NCBI GenBank assembly: GCA_015501605.1
Contig: JADNRZ010000001.1
Coordinates: 806,001-870,000, forward strand
Reading direction: 5' to 3'
Length of the DNA stretch: 64,000 nucleotides
Source of the DNA: Panaeolus papilionaceus
Lineage: Eukaryota; Basidiomycota; Agaricomycetes; Agaricales
The first letter of the stretch is position 1. Each line of letters begins with the position of its first letter. The notes beneath the pieces were generated by a model. That model was not told where the DNA came from and made no database searches. It worked only from the letters and a program-made list of their open reading frames with translations. A program made the translations under genes and the position numbers. Below are positions 34,697 through 46,530 of the stretch, one piece after another.

Positions 34697-36340
34697 ATGG
34701 CAACCCAGAAGAAGAAAACCAGCACCAAACCTCAATCAGGAACCTCCAGCCAAGCCAACTCCCCTGTATCGACTAGTAGCAGAGGACTACAATTCCCTAT
34801 CAGAAAGAAGAAACCCTGGGGAAAACTAGAAACATCCAAGAAGGAACAACAGAAGACCAATGAACCTCTCTCCGAGCCAGACCCAGAAACTGAACAAGAA
34901 TCCCAGATCAACAAACAAGAAGAACTCGACACTCCTGTATCGCCCAGCAAACTAAGAGAACCCCCGGAAACCCCAGAACCGACTGAAACCACAAACGAAC
35001 CAGAAGAAATCCCAGGCATGCCAGAAGAACCCTTGAAAGAACCCAAACAACCCCTTGACATCTCCTTCGCTCTCAGTCAACCAATTGAACCATATGATCC
35101 CAGAGAACTGGATTACACCATCACCAGAACCCCAGTCTTTAGCACCGAGATCCCTTCATTCTCCACCAGCATGGCAACTGCAACCATCACTAAACCCCCT
35201 GGCTTTTCTGCCTCCTTGTCTTTGAACCCCCAAGGAGCAGTTCATGATCGCTCCCAAAGAGGGTTCTCTGGACCACCTGGAGGAGACCCTCAACCTGAAG
35301 ATGACTACGAGGAACCAGGAGACCCTGACCCTTCTGGTAACCCTGGCCCCAATAACGGCCCACAAGGCGACCCAGCTGCAGAAGCGTTCAAAAGCGCCAT
35401 GAAGAAAGAAGTCAACCTTGGTGCACCAGAGAAGTTCACAGGAGATTGCACCAAGACCAAATATTTCATCACTGAATGCCGATCCTATCTCCACATCACT
35501 TGACACATTTACAACAACAATGATCTAAAGATTGCTTTCATCTTGTCATACTTTGCCAAAGGACCAAAGGGAGATAGAGAAGTGATGGATTGGAAACGCT
35601 GCTTCCTTGCTGGAAAGTTTGACGAAGCCCAAAGAAACAGGACCACAGTCTCCTATGGAAGGTTCAACGACTTCCTTCAAAAATTTACTGAAGACTTCGC
35701 CCCACAACTCGGACACGACCATGCAAGGAAAGATCTCAAGAACATCCAGCAAGAAGGGAACGTCGAATCACACAACACCACCTTCAAGAACCTCATGATC
35801 ACCACAGGCTATGCCTTCCCTCACACCGACCCCAACAATAACCTCAATCCAATGGAAGACCTGCTGATTGGAATCTATCAAGACTCCCTTAAGAAACCAA
35901 TCTTGGACAGAATTCGCAACAATGGATACAACCCCTACACCCTGAAGGAGTGGATGGACAGAGCTGCTGAAGTGGATGCCTGTTGGAGGGAATCTTTCCC
36001 TTTCCCATTCGACAAGAAACCAGCCAAACACTTCACCTCTAACCAGATGGGATTCAGATTCGCCAATTCCAAGCAAATCAATCTCACCGAAGTTGAGCGC
36101 GCAGACCACATGAAGAACGGGACCTGCTTCCACTGCCACCAACCAGGTCATATCTCCAAGTTTTGTTCCAATTGTGATTTCAAGAAGATGAACCAGAACC
36201 AGAATACCAACAACTGCGATACTGCCCCAACTAGGAACCCAAAGGATTTTGCCAAATATATCTGCACCTTCTATTGCGACTTGAACGAAGAACAACACGC
36301 CGAATTCACCTCTGGAATGCAAGAGCAGGATTTTGTCTAA
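34697..36340 (+). pseudogene. E2 gag (one in-frame TGA)
   Basis: ATG at 34,697 (MATQKKKTSTK) follows the leader directly. Order: basic start, Glu/Pro-rich region, Pro/Gly linker (about 35,270-35,380), capsid-like helical domain (from about 35,400), and a CCHC zinc knuckle in GTCFHCHQPGHISKFC near 36,120. A TGA at 35501-35503, where E1 has a Gly codon, splits it. Without that codon it would be 547 residues. The frame ends MQEQDFV over the putative frameshift site. Confidence 0.9.
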
Positions 36341-39300
36341 AGGGTTTTGCCTCAATGTCTAAACCTTATGTATCAGTTTGTTCCACTTTGATAGCTCACA
36401 ATGAATCCTTTTCTGTCCCCGTGACTATCAAGTGTGAACAACTGAGAACTGCCGAACCCTTGCATACCCAAGCACTCCTCAACTCCGGAGCTGCAGGCAT
36501 TTTCATCAACCAATCATTTGCGAAACTCCACAACCTTCCCCAGACCCCACTCAGAACACCAATCCTAGTCCGAAACATTGATGGCACACCAAACAAGAAG
36601 GGTACGATTACCCACCAAACAACACTGAACATGAAGATCTACAACAAAATCAAGAAGACTGATTTCCTAATTACTAGGCTAGGAAATCAGAAGATTATCC
36701 TGGGACTACCTTGGTTACAGGACACAAACCCCAAGATTGACTGGAAGAAAGCCTCCTTGAACTGGCGAACCCCCATTGAGGACAAACCTGACAGCGAAGA
36801 ACACCTGAATGACACAACAAACCCAATACCTGACTGGTATCCGACTGACTCCATTATTATTGACGAACAAACCATTTCTCAACTGGAACTCCAAGTTAAG
36901 AAGATGCTTGGAAAGAACACAACCCTGAACTGACCTGACCTGATTACAACTGACAACCTCATCATCTTCTTTATGGAAGGAAAACCAAATGAAGAACTAG
37001 AGGAAATCTGGATCGACATGACTCTGATGCACTCCCAAGCCTTTGCTCAGAAATTCGACCAGAAGACTGATGAAACTGACCTGACCAAGATCATTCCGCC
37101 AGAATACCACCCTTGGATTTCTGTTTTTAGCAAAGAAGCCTCTTCAACCCTGCCAGCACACAAACCCTGGGATCACAAGATCAAGCTCAAACCTGATTTT
37201 GTCCACAAATCCACCAAGGTTTACTCTCTCACCCGAGAACAGGACGACATCACCAAACAGTTCCTCGATGAACACCTTGCCAAGGGAACCATCCGACATA
37301 GTGAATCCCCTGAAGCTGCAGGATTTTTCTATGTCGCAAAGAAAGATGGCAAACTGCACCCGTGCCAAGACTATCAACATTTGAATGAAGGAACCATTAA
37401 AAATGCCTACCCTCTCCCCCTTGTCACCAACCTTATGGATAAACTCCGAGGCACCAAGTATTTCACTAAACTTGATGTTCGATGGGGCTACAACAACATC
37501 CAAATCAAGGAAGGAGACGAATGGAAAGCAGCCTTCAAGACCAAGTATGGACTCTTTGAACCCCTCGTCATGTTCTTCGGCCTTTGCAACTCCCTGGCGA
37601 CTTTCCAATCGATGATGGACAGCATCTTCATCCGACAGGTTGAAAACAGCTATATCATCATCTACATGGACAACATCCTGATCTATGCTATGAACGAACA
37701 AGACCTTGAAAAATACACCAAAGAAGTACTCCAGATCATGAAAGAAAACGACCTCTACCTGAAACCCGAGAAGTGCGAGTTCAACAAAACCAAGGTCGCC
37801 TACCTAGGATTCATCATCGAACATAATAAGATTTCCATGGACCCTGCTAAGATCTCAGGAATTAAGGATTGGCTGACACCGAAGACCCTCAAGCAAGTCC
37901 AATCATTCCTTGGTTTTGGAAACTTCTACCGAAAATTCATCCAACACTACTCCGACCTTGCCCGACCCCTAAACGACCTACTCCAAAAAGACCGACCCTT
38001 CCTATGGACTGACGCCCATCAACTTGCATTTGACGACCTCAAAGAACGATTCAGCAAGGAACCAGTGCTCACCATGCCAGACCAAAACCGACCATTTCAA
38101 ATCAAAGCCGACACATCCCAGTACACTTACGGAGCTGTCCTAACTCAAGCCAACAGCAACAGAAAACGCCATCCTGTCTGTTTTCTCTCTCATTCATTCT
38201 CTCCTGCCAAACAGAACTACCAAGTCTTTGATCAAGAACTTTTAGGAGTTATCCAAGCTCTTGAAGAATGGAAACATTACATCCTGGGATTCTCTCACAC
38301 GACCACTGTCTACTCTGACCACAAGAACCTCACATACTGGCATTCCCCCCAGAACCTTAATCAACAACAAGCCCAATGGTTTCTTATCCTTTCTGAATAC
38401 AACATCAAACTTGAACACATGCCAGGTCATAAGATGGTTCAGTCAGATGCTCTCTCACAATGACCAGACCTCATGCCAGAAGGAGAAAACAAAGAAAACA
38501 CCGACATTACAATGCTTCCTGAATCACTATTCATCAACCTCATCAACACTGAACTCCAGAAGCAGATAGCTGATGCAAGGCCCTTAGACAAAAACACCAT
38601 GGAAGCTTTGGAAACCCTACTCAAGAACACCAATGTAACCACTGGAACCACCATAAACGACTGGTCCATTGAAGAAGGAGAACATGGGAAACTGCTCTTT
38701 TACAAGAACAAGACATATATTCCCAATGACCTGGAGCTCTGCAAGTCCATAGTCATGCACTTCCACAACCCAGTTTCTGCCAGACATCCTGGACAGATAG
38801 AAACATACAATGCTGTCGCCAGATCCTATTGGTGGCCAGGCATGAGACATTTCATCTCCTCCTATGTCAAAGGATGTGCCACCTGCCAGCAATTCAAGAT
38901 CGATAGGAACCCTGCAAGACCCACACTAATTCCGATTCCCACTCCAGAATCAATGAAACCCTTCACCCAAACCTCAATGGATTTGATCACCGACCTTCCA
39001 CCATCCCTCGGATATGACTCTATTCTGTCCATGGTGGACCACGGCCTTACGAAGGGGGTAATCCTTATCCCTTGTTCCAAAACGATCTCCACTGAAGGTG
39101 TTGCCAAACTTTTACTTGACAATCTCTACAAATGATTTGGACTCCCAGACTCCATCACCTCAGATCATGACCCCAGATTTGCTGCCCATGCCTTCAAAGA
39201 ACTCCTCAGACTCCTCAATGTTGAATCCAAACTCTCCACTGCCTACCACCCCCAAACTGATGGAACCACTGAACACTTTAACCAAGAAATCAAAGTCTAC

Positions 39301-40008
39301 CTCTCCATCTATTGCATCACAAACCCCAAATCCTGGCCAGATGCTCTCCCCACTCTCAAATTCACTCACAATAACCAACAACACTCAGACAGACCCCACT
39401 CCCCCTTTGAACTCATGCTGGGAACAAGCCCCACACAGATTCCACTAGCCTTCGAACACACAATCTATCCCTCTGTCAACAAGAAGCTCGCATCCCTTCT
39501 CAAGATCTGACAGGAAGCAATTGCAGCACACATGTTCGCCAGGAATAGAATGATTAACTTCAGCAAAAACCTGTTCACCCTGTTCAAAGTCAGAGATTTT
39601 GTGTGGCTTGACTCCTGAAACCTGAAACTTGGACACAACAAGAAGATTGCAACGAAACAAGAAGGACCCTTTCCAATTACCGAAGTATTGGGACCAGTAA
39701 CATATCACCTCAAACTCCCACAGTATTGGAAAATCCATGATGTCTTCCACGCCACCCTTCTCTCCAAATATTCTGAAACAACAGAGCATGGACCAAACTT
39801 CCCACAACCACCACCAGACATCATCGGTGGAGAAGAAGAATACGAACTTGACCAGATTCACAAGCATTGTGGAAAATTGGGCAAGAGAGAATACTTTGTA
39901 TCATGGAAAGGCTTCCCACTGTTCCACAACTCATGGGAACCAGAATCTCACCTTGCCAACACCCCTGACATCCTTTTACCTTATAAAAGATGCTTCAAAC
40001 TTGCCTAG
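36274..40008 (+). pseudogene. E2 pol: protease, RT, RNase H, integrase, chromodomain (five TGA)
   Basis: One frame (-1 to gag) throughout. Protease: ALLNSGAAGIFIN near 36,470, where the usual DSG is NSG. RT: KLDVRWGYNN, MFFGLCNSLATF, YMDNILI near 37,665. RNase H: IKADTSQYTYGAVL. Integrase zinc region: H..H..CATCQQFK near 38,880; core SMDLITDLPP, SDHDPRF, YHPQTDGTTEHFNQE. A chromodomain-type segment, REYFVSWKGFPLFHNSWEPE, lies near 39,890. TGA codons at 36931-36933, 38461-38463, 39133-39135, 39508-39510 and 39616-39618. Integrase inserts the cDNA; the chromodomain may steer it to heterochromatin (family knowledge). Confidence 0.92.
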
Positions 40009-42372
40009 AACCCCAGCTCAATCGCAATCCACATTCATCAACCAGCATGACTTCCTCCATCCTCAAATCGTCCCCATCTTCTTCATCTCTTTCTGCTGCT
40101 AAGACCGTCTGCATTCACTCCCAATCCTCCTCCACCTCCTCCAATGTTTCTTCAGCCCACACCCCTGTACTGCCATATTCCAAATCCAACAAGGAACTCA
40201 TTGCCTGCACTAAAGCCCTCATTGCTGAAGCCAAACAACGAGGACTACACCTAGAAGAAGAAGCCGACCAACAAGAAACACCCAACACCATCCAGAACCT
40301 CAACGATGTCATCAAAACCATCTTCGTTGCCCACAATCTAGAAACCAATACCCCCGCCGAACCTGCGAACAACACCACTGCTTGGGAAGCCCTGAAAAAT
40401 GCCCCCAGCTCTACCCATGACCGCACCTCCATCACCTTCAATGAATTTGTCAACATTTTCTGCGATTCCGAAGACTATGACAACCTTGCATGGACCCTTC
40501 CTTTCAATGAGGCCCACATGGGCCCAATTCGTCTGATGGACAACCACATCTCCCAAACCTGCAAACAAGTCCTCAAACTCTACACAGCAATCAACACCCA
40601 TGAGAAAGCCGCAGCCACCTACTGGGATACCGGTTGTTCCTTATTTGAATCGTTCTGCAGAGAGCATCTCAACAACCCCGCCTGTCGCAAATGGCTCATG
40701 GAGCTCATCACCACCCAACACACCAAATATGCCAACCACAAACCCAACAACCTATACACCTTCAAACACAACAAAACATTCCTTTACGATTACTCCGTAC
40801 CTGAAACCTATCACCTGACCATAGAAAGCCTAGTTAGTTGACCTAACAGCAAAACCTTCGACAGACTCAACTTCACCACCTGCACCTGCGTCTTGAATCT
40901 GATGAAATGAGGACAAAACCTTTGCTGCTCTTGTCCAAACTCCAATGACCACTTCCAAGTTGAATGCCCCAAGTACTGTTGTGTCCATTGCAAGACATTC
41001 GCCCCCCTACATCCTGCAAAAGAATGTCCTAAAAGATGAGGACTTTGCTATAGCCCAGGTAATTCAACTGACTTTCGATCAACCATCTGACAGTTGACCG
41101 AAAGTCGGTCGACGGTCAGTCTGGTATTTTTACATAAATGTGACTTTCAGGGTAGAATGTCACCTTAGTGTCAATCAACTTTCGATCAACTTTCAGTCAA
41201 CAGTCGGTCCACCCCCAGTTTCTCTGCCAAAATTTAACTGACAACCAACTTTTGTCTCAGAACTGTTGATCGACTTTCGGTCAGTCAATCGACCGTCAAT
41301 CGACTGTTGGTCAACTTATGTTTTCTTCTCTCATTGTAGGTATTTCCTAATTCAGCTAAATCTGTGACATCTATACATGTCACAGCTATTTTTTTCTATC
41401 ACTGCTAGACACTATCTGTCACAGACAACTATGTGACATGTGACAGGCATGTTAGGTCACATTTACATATATACATATTTTACTTGTAATACCACATCAC
41501 ATACTAATGTAGCTAGATCTGTGACATAGATGTGACATGTCACAAATTGAAAACTGTTCTAAGTCACAACGGACTGCTAGTTGTCTGTGTCAATACTGGA
41601 TGCTATCAGTCATGGAAGACTATGTGACATGTGACATGTGACAATCATAGTTGGTCACATCCACACACATACAAACAATTCACTTGTAATACTAGTGTCA
41701 CAGCTGTGTTATACAATTTCATATTGAATCAGAGTGTGAAATATGACAAGATGTATAGAGTATCACATTTATTGTCACAAACACTATGGAACAATAGTTT
41801 CAAGTAAAAAGATAAATTATTACTAAGGGTGTGACACATGGTAACATAGAATAGTGGAAGGTGTGACAGGAGATTGTCACATTTCTTGTCACAGCACACA
41901 ATAGACTTGCATTTTAATCAGAAATCAAATATTCACAATAAACTGATTTGTGTCAATCGACAGTCAACCGAAAGTCGATCAACATCCAACCAACTGTCGA
42001 TCGAAAGTTGATTGAAAAAACCCAAACAGCTGTTTTTCACACCAAAAATACTTTTTGCAAAGGTTGATCGAAAGTCAACCAACAGTCAACCGAATGTTGG
42101 ATGGTTGATCGACAGTTGATCGAACCACCTGGGCCAGTGCAAAGTACTGTAAAAGATCATCATCTGCCATCAACAAATGGAAGAACAAGAAGACTGCTAA
42201 ACGGTCATCTAACCCTTGGGAAAAAGGCAAACTATGGGAATCTACTTTGCCCATTGAAGAAAAGGGATGGACCCCAAGATGCTCCACCAATGACAATGGC
42301 ACCTGGGCCGACAGCTTCTCTGACTATGACAACGACATGTGCAACGAAGCCATCCACAACATCAACACCTGA
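39990..42372 (+). pseudogene. E2 third ORF (split by a 1.1-kb element)
   Basis: ATG 39,990 overlaps the end of pol by 19 bases; a later in-frame ATG (MTSSILK, about 40,047) also has a counterpart in E3. Order: Ser/Thr-rich start; helix CTKALIAEAKQRGLHLEEEA; a mid domain with STHDRTSITFNEFVNIF and CKQVLKLYTAINTHEKA; knuckles CCSCPNSNDHFQVEC and CCVHCKTFAPLHPAKEC (about 40,920-41,030). After the inserted element (41,038-42,149) come a Lys-rich linker and the end SDYDNDMCNEAIHNINT. TGA at 40839-40841, near 40,908 and at 41,037-41,039. No signal peptide or membrane helix, so it is not an envelope gene. Function unknown. Confidence 0.8.
41038..42149. mobile_element. Non-autonomous KDZ-like element, copy A (1,112 bp)
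   Basis: Flanked by 8-bp duplications TAAAAGAT (41030-41037 and 42150-42157). Ends: left GAGGACTTTGC..GCCCAGG, right complement CAGTACTTTGC..GCCCAGG. The outer bases (GAGGACTTT / CAGTACTTT) are the same as in the KDZ transposon. Subterminal arrays use GTTGATCGAAAGTC and GTCGATCGAC-type motifs; the AT-rich middle repeats GTGACA/TGTCAC. No ORF. This copy still has many CpG. Confidence 0.82.
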
Positions 42373-42391
42373 TTGAGGTCAATCAGCCTTA

Positions 42392-42403
42392 GTAAGGGGG
42401 TAA
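42392..42403 (+). promoter_or_regulatory. Polypurine tract of E2
   Basis: GTAAGGGGGTAA directly before the 3' LTR. Confidence 0.65.
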
Positions 42404-42963
42404 TGTTATGTCGTCTTTTCCCTTCCTCCTCTTCTCTCTATCTTATCTCGTACCATCACTCCTTCTTATCTTATCATCATGTACTATCATCTCTCTCTGT
42501 ACTTGTAGTTCACCTTATCTCTCTTATCTTTCCCTTCTCACTCCACTTCCATTTCCACTGTCACTCCACTCTTATCTCCTATCTCTGACTCATTTCCCTA
42601 CTCATCTCTCTCACACTTATGACTCATTCCTTATTGTATTCTCATGTTCACTCTGTTATGACTCCTATTCTGACTCACAGACTTCGCACCTTATCTACTT
42701 GGCATTTACACACACAGCCTCTTAGATAGCTATATAAACCCTGTAGTTTATACCCTTGTTCTTTAGCTAGTTCTTTAACTTCAAATAGAACAACAACTTC
42801 TACTACAATCTTACTCTTCTCGCTCTCTTCTAAGACAATACCAGCGTAGTGTGCATACACAGTGGCATTCTTAGAATGATAACTCAAACTCTATTGCACA
42901 ACCAAACCAACTCCAACTAGCTCAAAGGCCTTAACTGCAAGCGCCCATTGAGCTATTGTAACA
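42404..42963 (+). repeat. 3' LTR of E2
   Basis: 560 bp, identical to the 5' LTR except one C/T. TATATAA at 42,731-42,737; self-priming box at 42,764-42,776. Confidence 0.95.
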
Positions 42964-42968
42964 ATAGG

Positions 42969-44799
42969 GGCTAAAAAAAGTAAACCTGATCTGCTGGGTT
43001 GCTGGTACATTTTGGCAGATCAGATGGTGGGGTCTTATAGAGGCTGTAAATAGCTTTCTAAGGATACATAGATCACCCAAAATAGTGCCCAGAGCAGTGC
43101 AATGTGGAGCAGGATACTGTTTGGGCCAAAGATAGGGGGCTTTTCAAGTGACCCATGTAAAAAAAATAATTATATGGATCAATGGGGATCATATGCGGAA
43201 GGCTACATTCAAAATTTCAGCCCAATCAGAGTGGAAATGAGCACACTATTTGCAATTTATATTATTTTTTCAATTTATTTTGATTTGTGTCTGGTCCTGA
43301 GAGTGTATTTCCTTAATTGCTCACCAGCCACTGATCCCCCTGCCCTGAAAATACCCATTCCAGGACTCTGATTTTTTTTCTCTACGCCCCCATATCCATA
43401 TCATATCTATCCAACAACATTTGCCCAACCCCCACCCAGCCAGATAAGCTATCAGCCCCTATCTGGTATCCCTCCATCCTCCCCCCCTATCCCCAACACC
43501 CCCTACCCATCCTCCTACTCCTGAAAAATCACCCATATATGCTCCTCATACTCCTCCCCTAACCCCCCCCCCCTCCCTACAACAAAATCCCCTCTGCCAA
43601 AAGTCCCACTGCAATTTGGCAGGCCTGATGGGATTGAGCAGACTGCCAGTTTGCAGTCTCTGATGTTCTCAAGTGGCCTCTAAAGGTGCTACTGCTTACA
43701 GTACCCTGTTCTCATTCAAGTCATCTGCAAAGGATTCACCTCTGCCTATATAATAATTACAATTTGTGGACAAACCACCACAGCATTTCTGCCATGATAG
43801 CCTAGCCCACCTGATGTGGTACACAAGCAAAGCTCTGTTTAAACTCAAGTCACATGTGTGGGACCAACATCATCGTTTCTAGCACAGATTCTGGCTTAGA
43901 GGCATTCAGCCATAATCCAGCAGATGATAGCTTTGCACTATTGCCTGATCAGACAGCACAAAGTCACCCTCCTGCTTATGACCACATTTAGTGTAGCCCA
44001 ACTTAGCTGCATAGTACCTTCCATATTCATGTATTTTGTTCATTTTTCATTATATTTTTGAATATGTGAAATGCTTGATTCCTTATTTCCCTTCATATTT
44101 CTATTATTCTCATGTGGTTTACCTTTTTAGTTCACTCTCATAGCACCCCTTCAGCTCATGTATCTTATTTACTGTAAACAATGTTCATCACCAGAATAGA
44201 TATGTTTTTCCCTCATTTTTTCCCCAGTTTGTCTCAGTTTCATCCCTTGTTGTCTTTGTCTTAGAATTTGCTCATCCCCTTGTATTTCATCATTCAGTGT
44301 GCATTTAGCACCTCTGTCCACTCATTTTCCACATTTCCCTTTGCACTTGCACACTCCACAATATTACAAGGTTGTGCTTCCTCACCCATCCTCACACCTT
44401 TATCATACTTGCATCATATTCATTTTATTATATTTATATCATCCTCTTATCCACACTTACCATAACACACCCATCAGTGCTCACTAAATCATGTTTGAAA
44501 TTCAAAACAATAAATAAAAAATATGAACAAAACCACAGCATCCAGATTGGCAATCTACTACTAGTACTATTCACATTTGAACTGTACTGGAAAGGCTCAG
44601 TGCAAGACCAATGGGTGGAATTTTTAGCACTCTATCTGGCATCTGACTCAACCCTGGAGTTGCCATCCTGGTCTAAAACCTTTGCAAGTGCCCACCTGCA
44701 AGGAGATTGTAGGCTGGATAGTGCACCACAATGAGATAAGCCCAGCTGTCCAATCACAAAAGAACACCTCTCTCCCTGTATATGCTCCTTTTATAGCAT
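42969..44799. other. Unassigned, 1.8 kb
   Basis: No recognised gene. The start (GGGGCTAAAAAAAGTAA) resembles the edge of a Tc1-like inverted repeat (compare GCCAAAAAAAGTAA at 19,433), but no partner end was found. A C-rich block lies at 43,380-43,620. The ORF at 43,102-43,371 has no family features. Confidence 0.3.
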
Positions 44800-46530
44800 A
44801 CAGAACCACCTGACAGATATTAACAAAGAAATCCTATGGTTTGGACCCATGTTTGTTGAATATCTGCTCTGCAAGATAAAGAGATAAAAAAAATACTAGC
44901 AATGGGAACAGAAGGCCTTATAAACCCCGGAAAAAAACCAGGCAGACAATGAGGCAAGGTTGTTGTGTACAAAATCTTCTTGACCACATCCTCTAAAGCC
45001 TCTACAATGTTCTCTGCCTCTGCCACAACCAGAATAGTTGCACTGTTGTGTCAAATTTGCTGAACACCAGAGGCATGAGTAGTGGTAGACAAGTTTTGTG
45101 TATTGGCTTCATTGAGAATAGCAACAATAAGTTGGCCAGGACTAGCAATCATGACATTAGGTATCTCCAAAAGTCTTTGTTGAAAGTTTTTTAATACTAC
45201 TAACAATTTCACAAAATCTTCCAGTATCTATTTAATACATATTGAGATACTGAGTCACATTCATATTATTCTAAGAACTGTATCTTTCCAAAACCAGTGT
45301 GGTGTAAATAAACATGAGCCAAGATCCTATGGTTGTCAACCAAGTGTGCTGAATGGTTACTCTGATTCCTCAGCCTTCCTGTTGAACATATAATTTCCCA
45401 GGACTTCTGCTTCAAGTTGGATTCTGACAGACAGGAGTGCCAAATCATATCAGGATATGGTTGATTGACTGTTAAGTACTGATCCTGGAATCTTTCCCAG
45501 CTTCCTGGGGCACATTTGCCAATAAGAGCCTCACAGGCAGTGTCAAGAAGGGCTCAGATCATGAGCAGATTCACAATGTCAACTTGGTTCTGGTAGAGAG
45601 AATTAGTGTGGCTGAAACAACACACCTTCATGATAGAATCTGATACACTCTTCAATTCAACATATATGTCTAAACAAAACAATAATCATTATATAACTAT
45701 ATATTTCATTACTAATTTATATACTACTGGAAAGCCCTCATTTCAATATTCAAATCCTGTCTAAGTGTTCAGTGTAAAGGGTAGTAATGAGTTCATGCTG
45801 CAGAACTATGTTTTAAAAATGTCCAAGTCCAATTTCCCATGCTCTGGCTGAAACATTGGAGCATGCTGTTGTGCTACATCATTACTTCTTTCTTCCCTTC
45901 CACCATCATCCTCCACCTGTTCTCTTCTCCATCCCTCTCTCTTTCTCTTGTCTGAAGGTTCATGTAGGAGTTGGTGAGCATAGAGAGCATTTATGGGCAG
46001 GTATTGGTAAGTTTTATGCTGTGCTGTCACTGTGCTGAACACCCTCTGCAGCTGCTAAGTCATCACCCTCACTCATGCTGTCTCTACTTCCTTCTACTTC
46101 TTTTGTCTTCTTCTTCTCTTCCTTCTCTCTTCTTTTAATAGTCTGGTTTTTTTTGCCTTTTCAAACATGGCTTGAGAGGCTCACTTTGATTTCTTCAACT
46201 TGCCCAGTCTCTCTGACTGTGGCATGAACTACATCCTGAACCATCTTCTCAAAAAGGTTTATTTTATTAACAACAACAGTGATAAAACCTATATGAGATC
46301 ACTAAAGTACAAGTGTTCAATTCCAAACCACAATTCCAGTGCATTGAGGACTGTCTATGAGAAATTTTACCATACACTGTTCTACACTTTTGTTGCTTGA
46401 AAATCTCATTGAGATGCTGACTGGTAGCCAGCAGTTGAGTAAGGACATGCTGGTCCTCATCTGCAGCTCAGGGCATATTGTTGCCAATACATCTGATCCT
46501 CAGTAAGTTTTTTTCTTTCTTTTTTTTCTT
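44800..46530 (-). pseudogene. Degenerate coding relic of unknown family
   Basis: Several minus-strand segments look protein-like but are joined only through frameshifts and stops. They include DEDQHVLTQLLATSQHLNEI (about 46,450), EKMVQDVVHATVRETGQVEE, a Lys/Glu stretch, QYLPINALYAHQLLHEPSD (about 46,000), ALLDTACEALIGKCAPGSWE (about 45,530), IASPGQLIVAILNEANTQNL (about 45,130) and AEAENIVEALEDVVKKIL (about 45,010). They may be exons of one decayed gene, probably of a mobile element given the surroundings. No catalytic signature was recognised. Confidence 0.3.

Larger units (their letters stand above)
34075..42963 (+). mobile_element. E2: full-length Ty3/gypsy chromovirus-like retrotransposon, very recent insertion
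   Basis: Perfect 5-bp duplication ATAGG (34070-34074 and 42964-42968). The two 560-bp LTRs differ at one position I could find (34,620 C against 42,949 T, a CpG site). Order: LTR, primer-binding site, gag, pol in the -1 frame, third ORF, purine tract, LTR. Despite its youth it carries one TGA in gag, five in pol and further ones in the third ORF, plus a 1.1-kb element inside the third ORF. It was therefore probably moved in trans or mutated soon after insertion. Confidence 0.95.

Noticed and set aside
41038..42149. hAT origin for the 1.1-kb elements
   Set aside because: 8-bp duplications fit hAT too, but the outer bases match the KDZ element of this window better; kept as an alternative rather than the call.
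39990..42372. Third ORF as an env-like gene
   Set aside because: No signal peptide, membrane helix or glycoprotein pattern; it has zinc-knuckle-like motifs instead.
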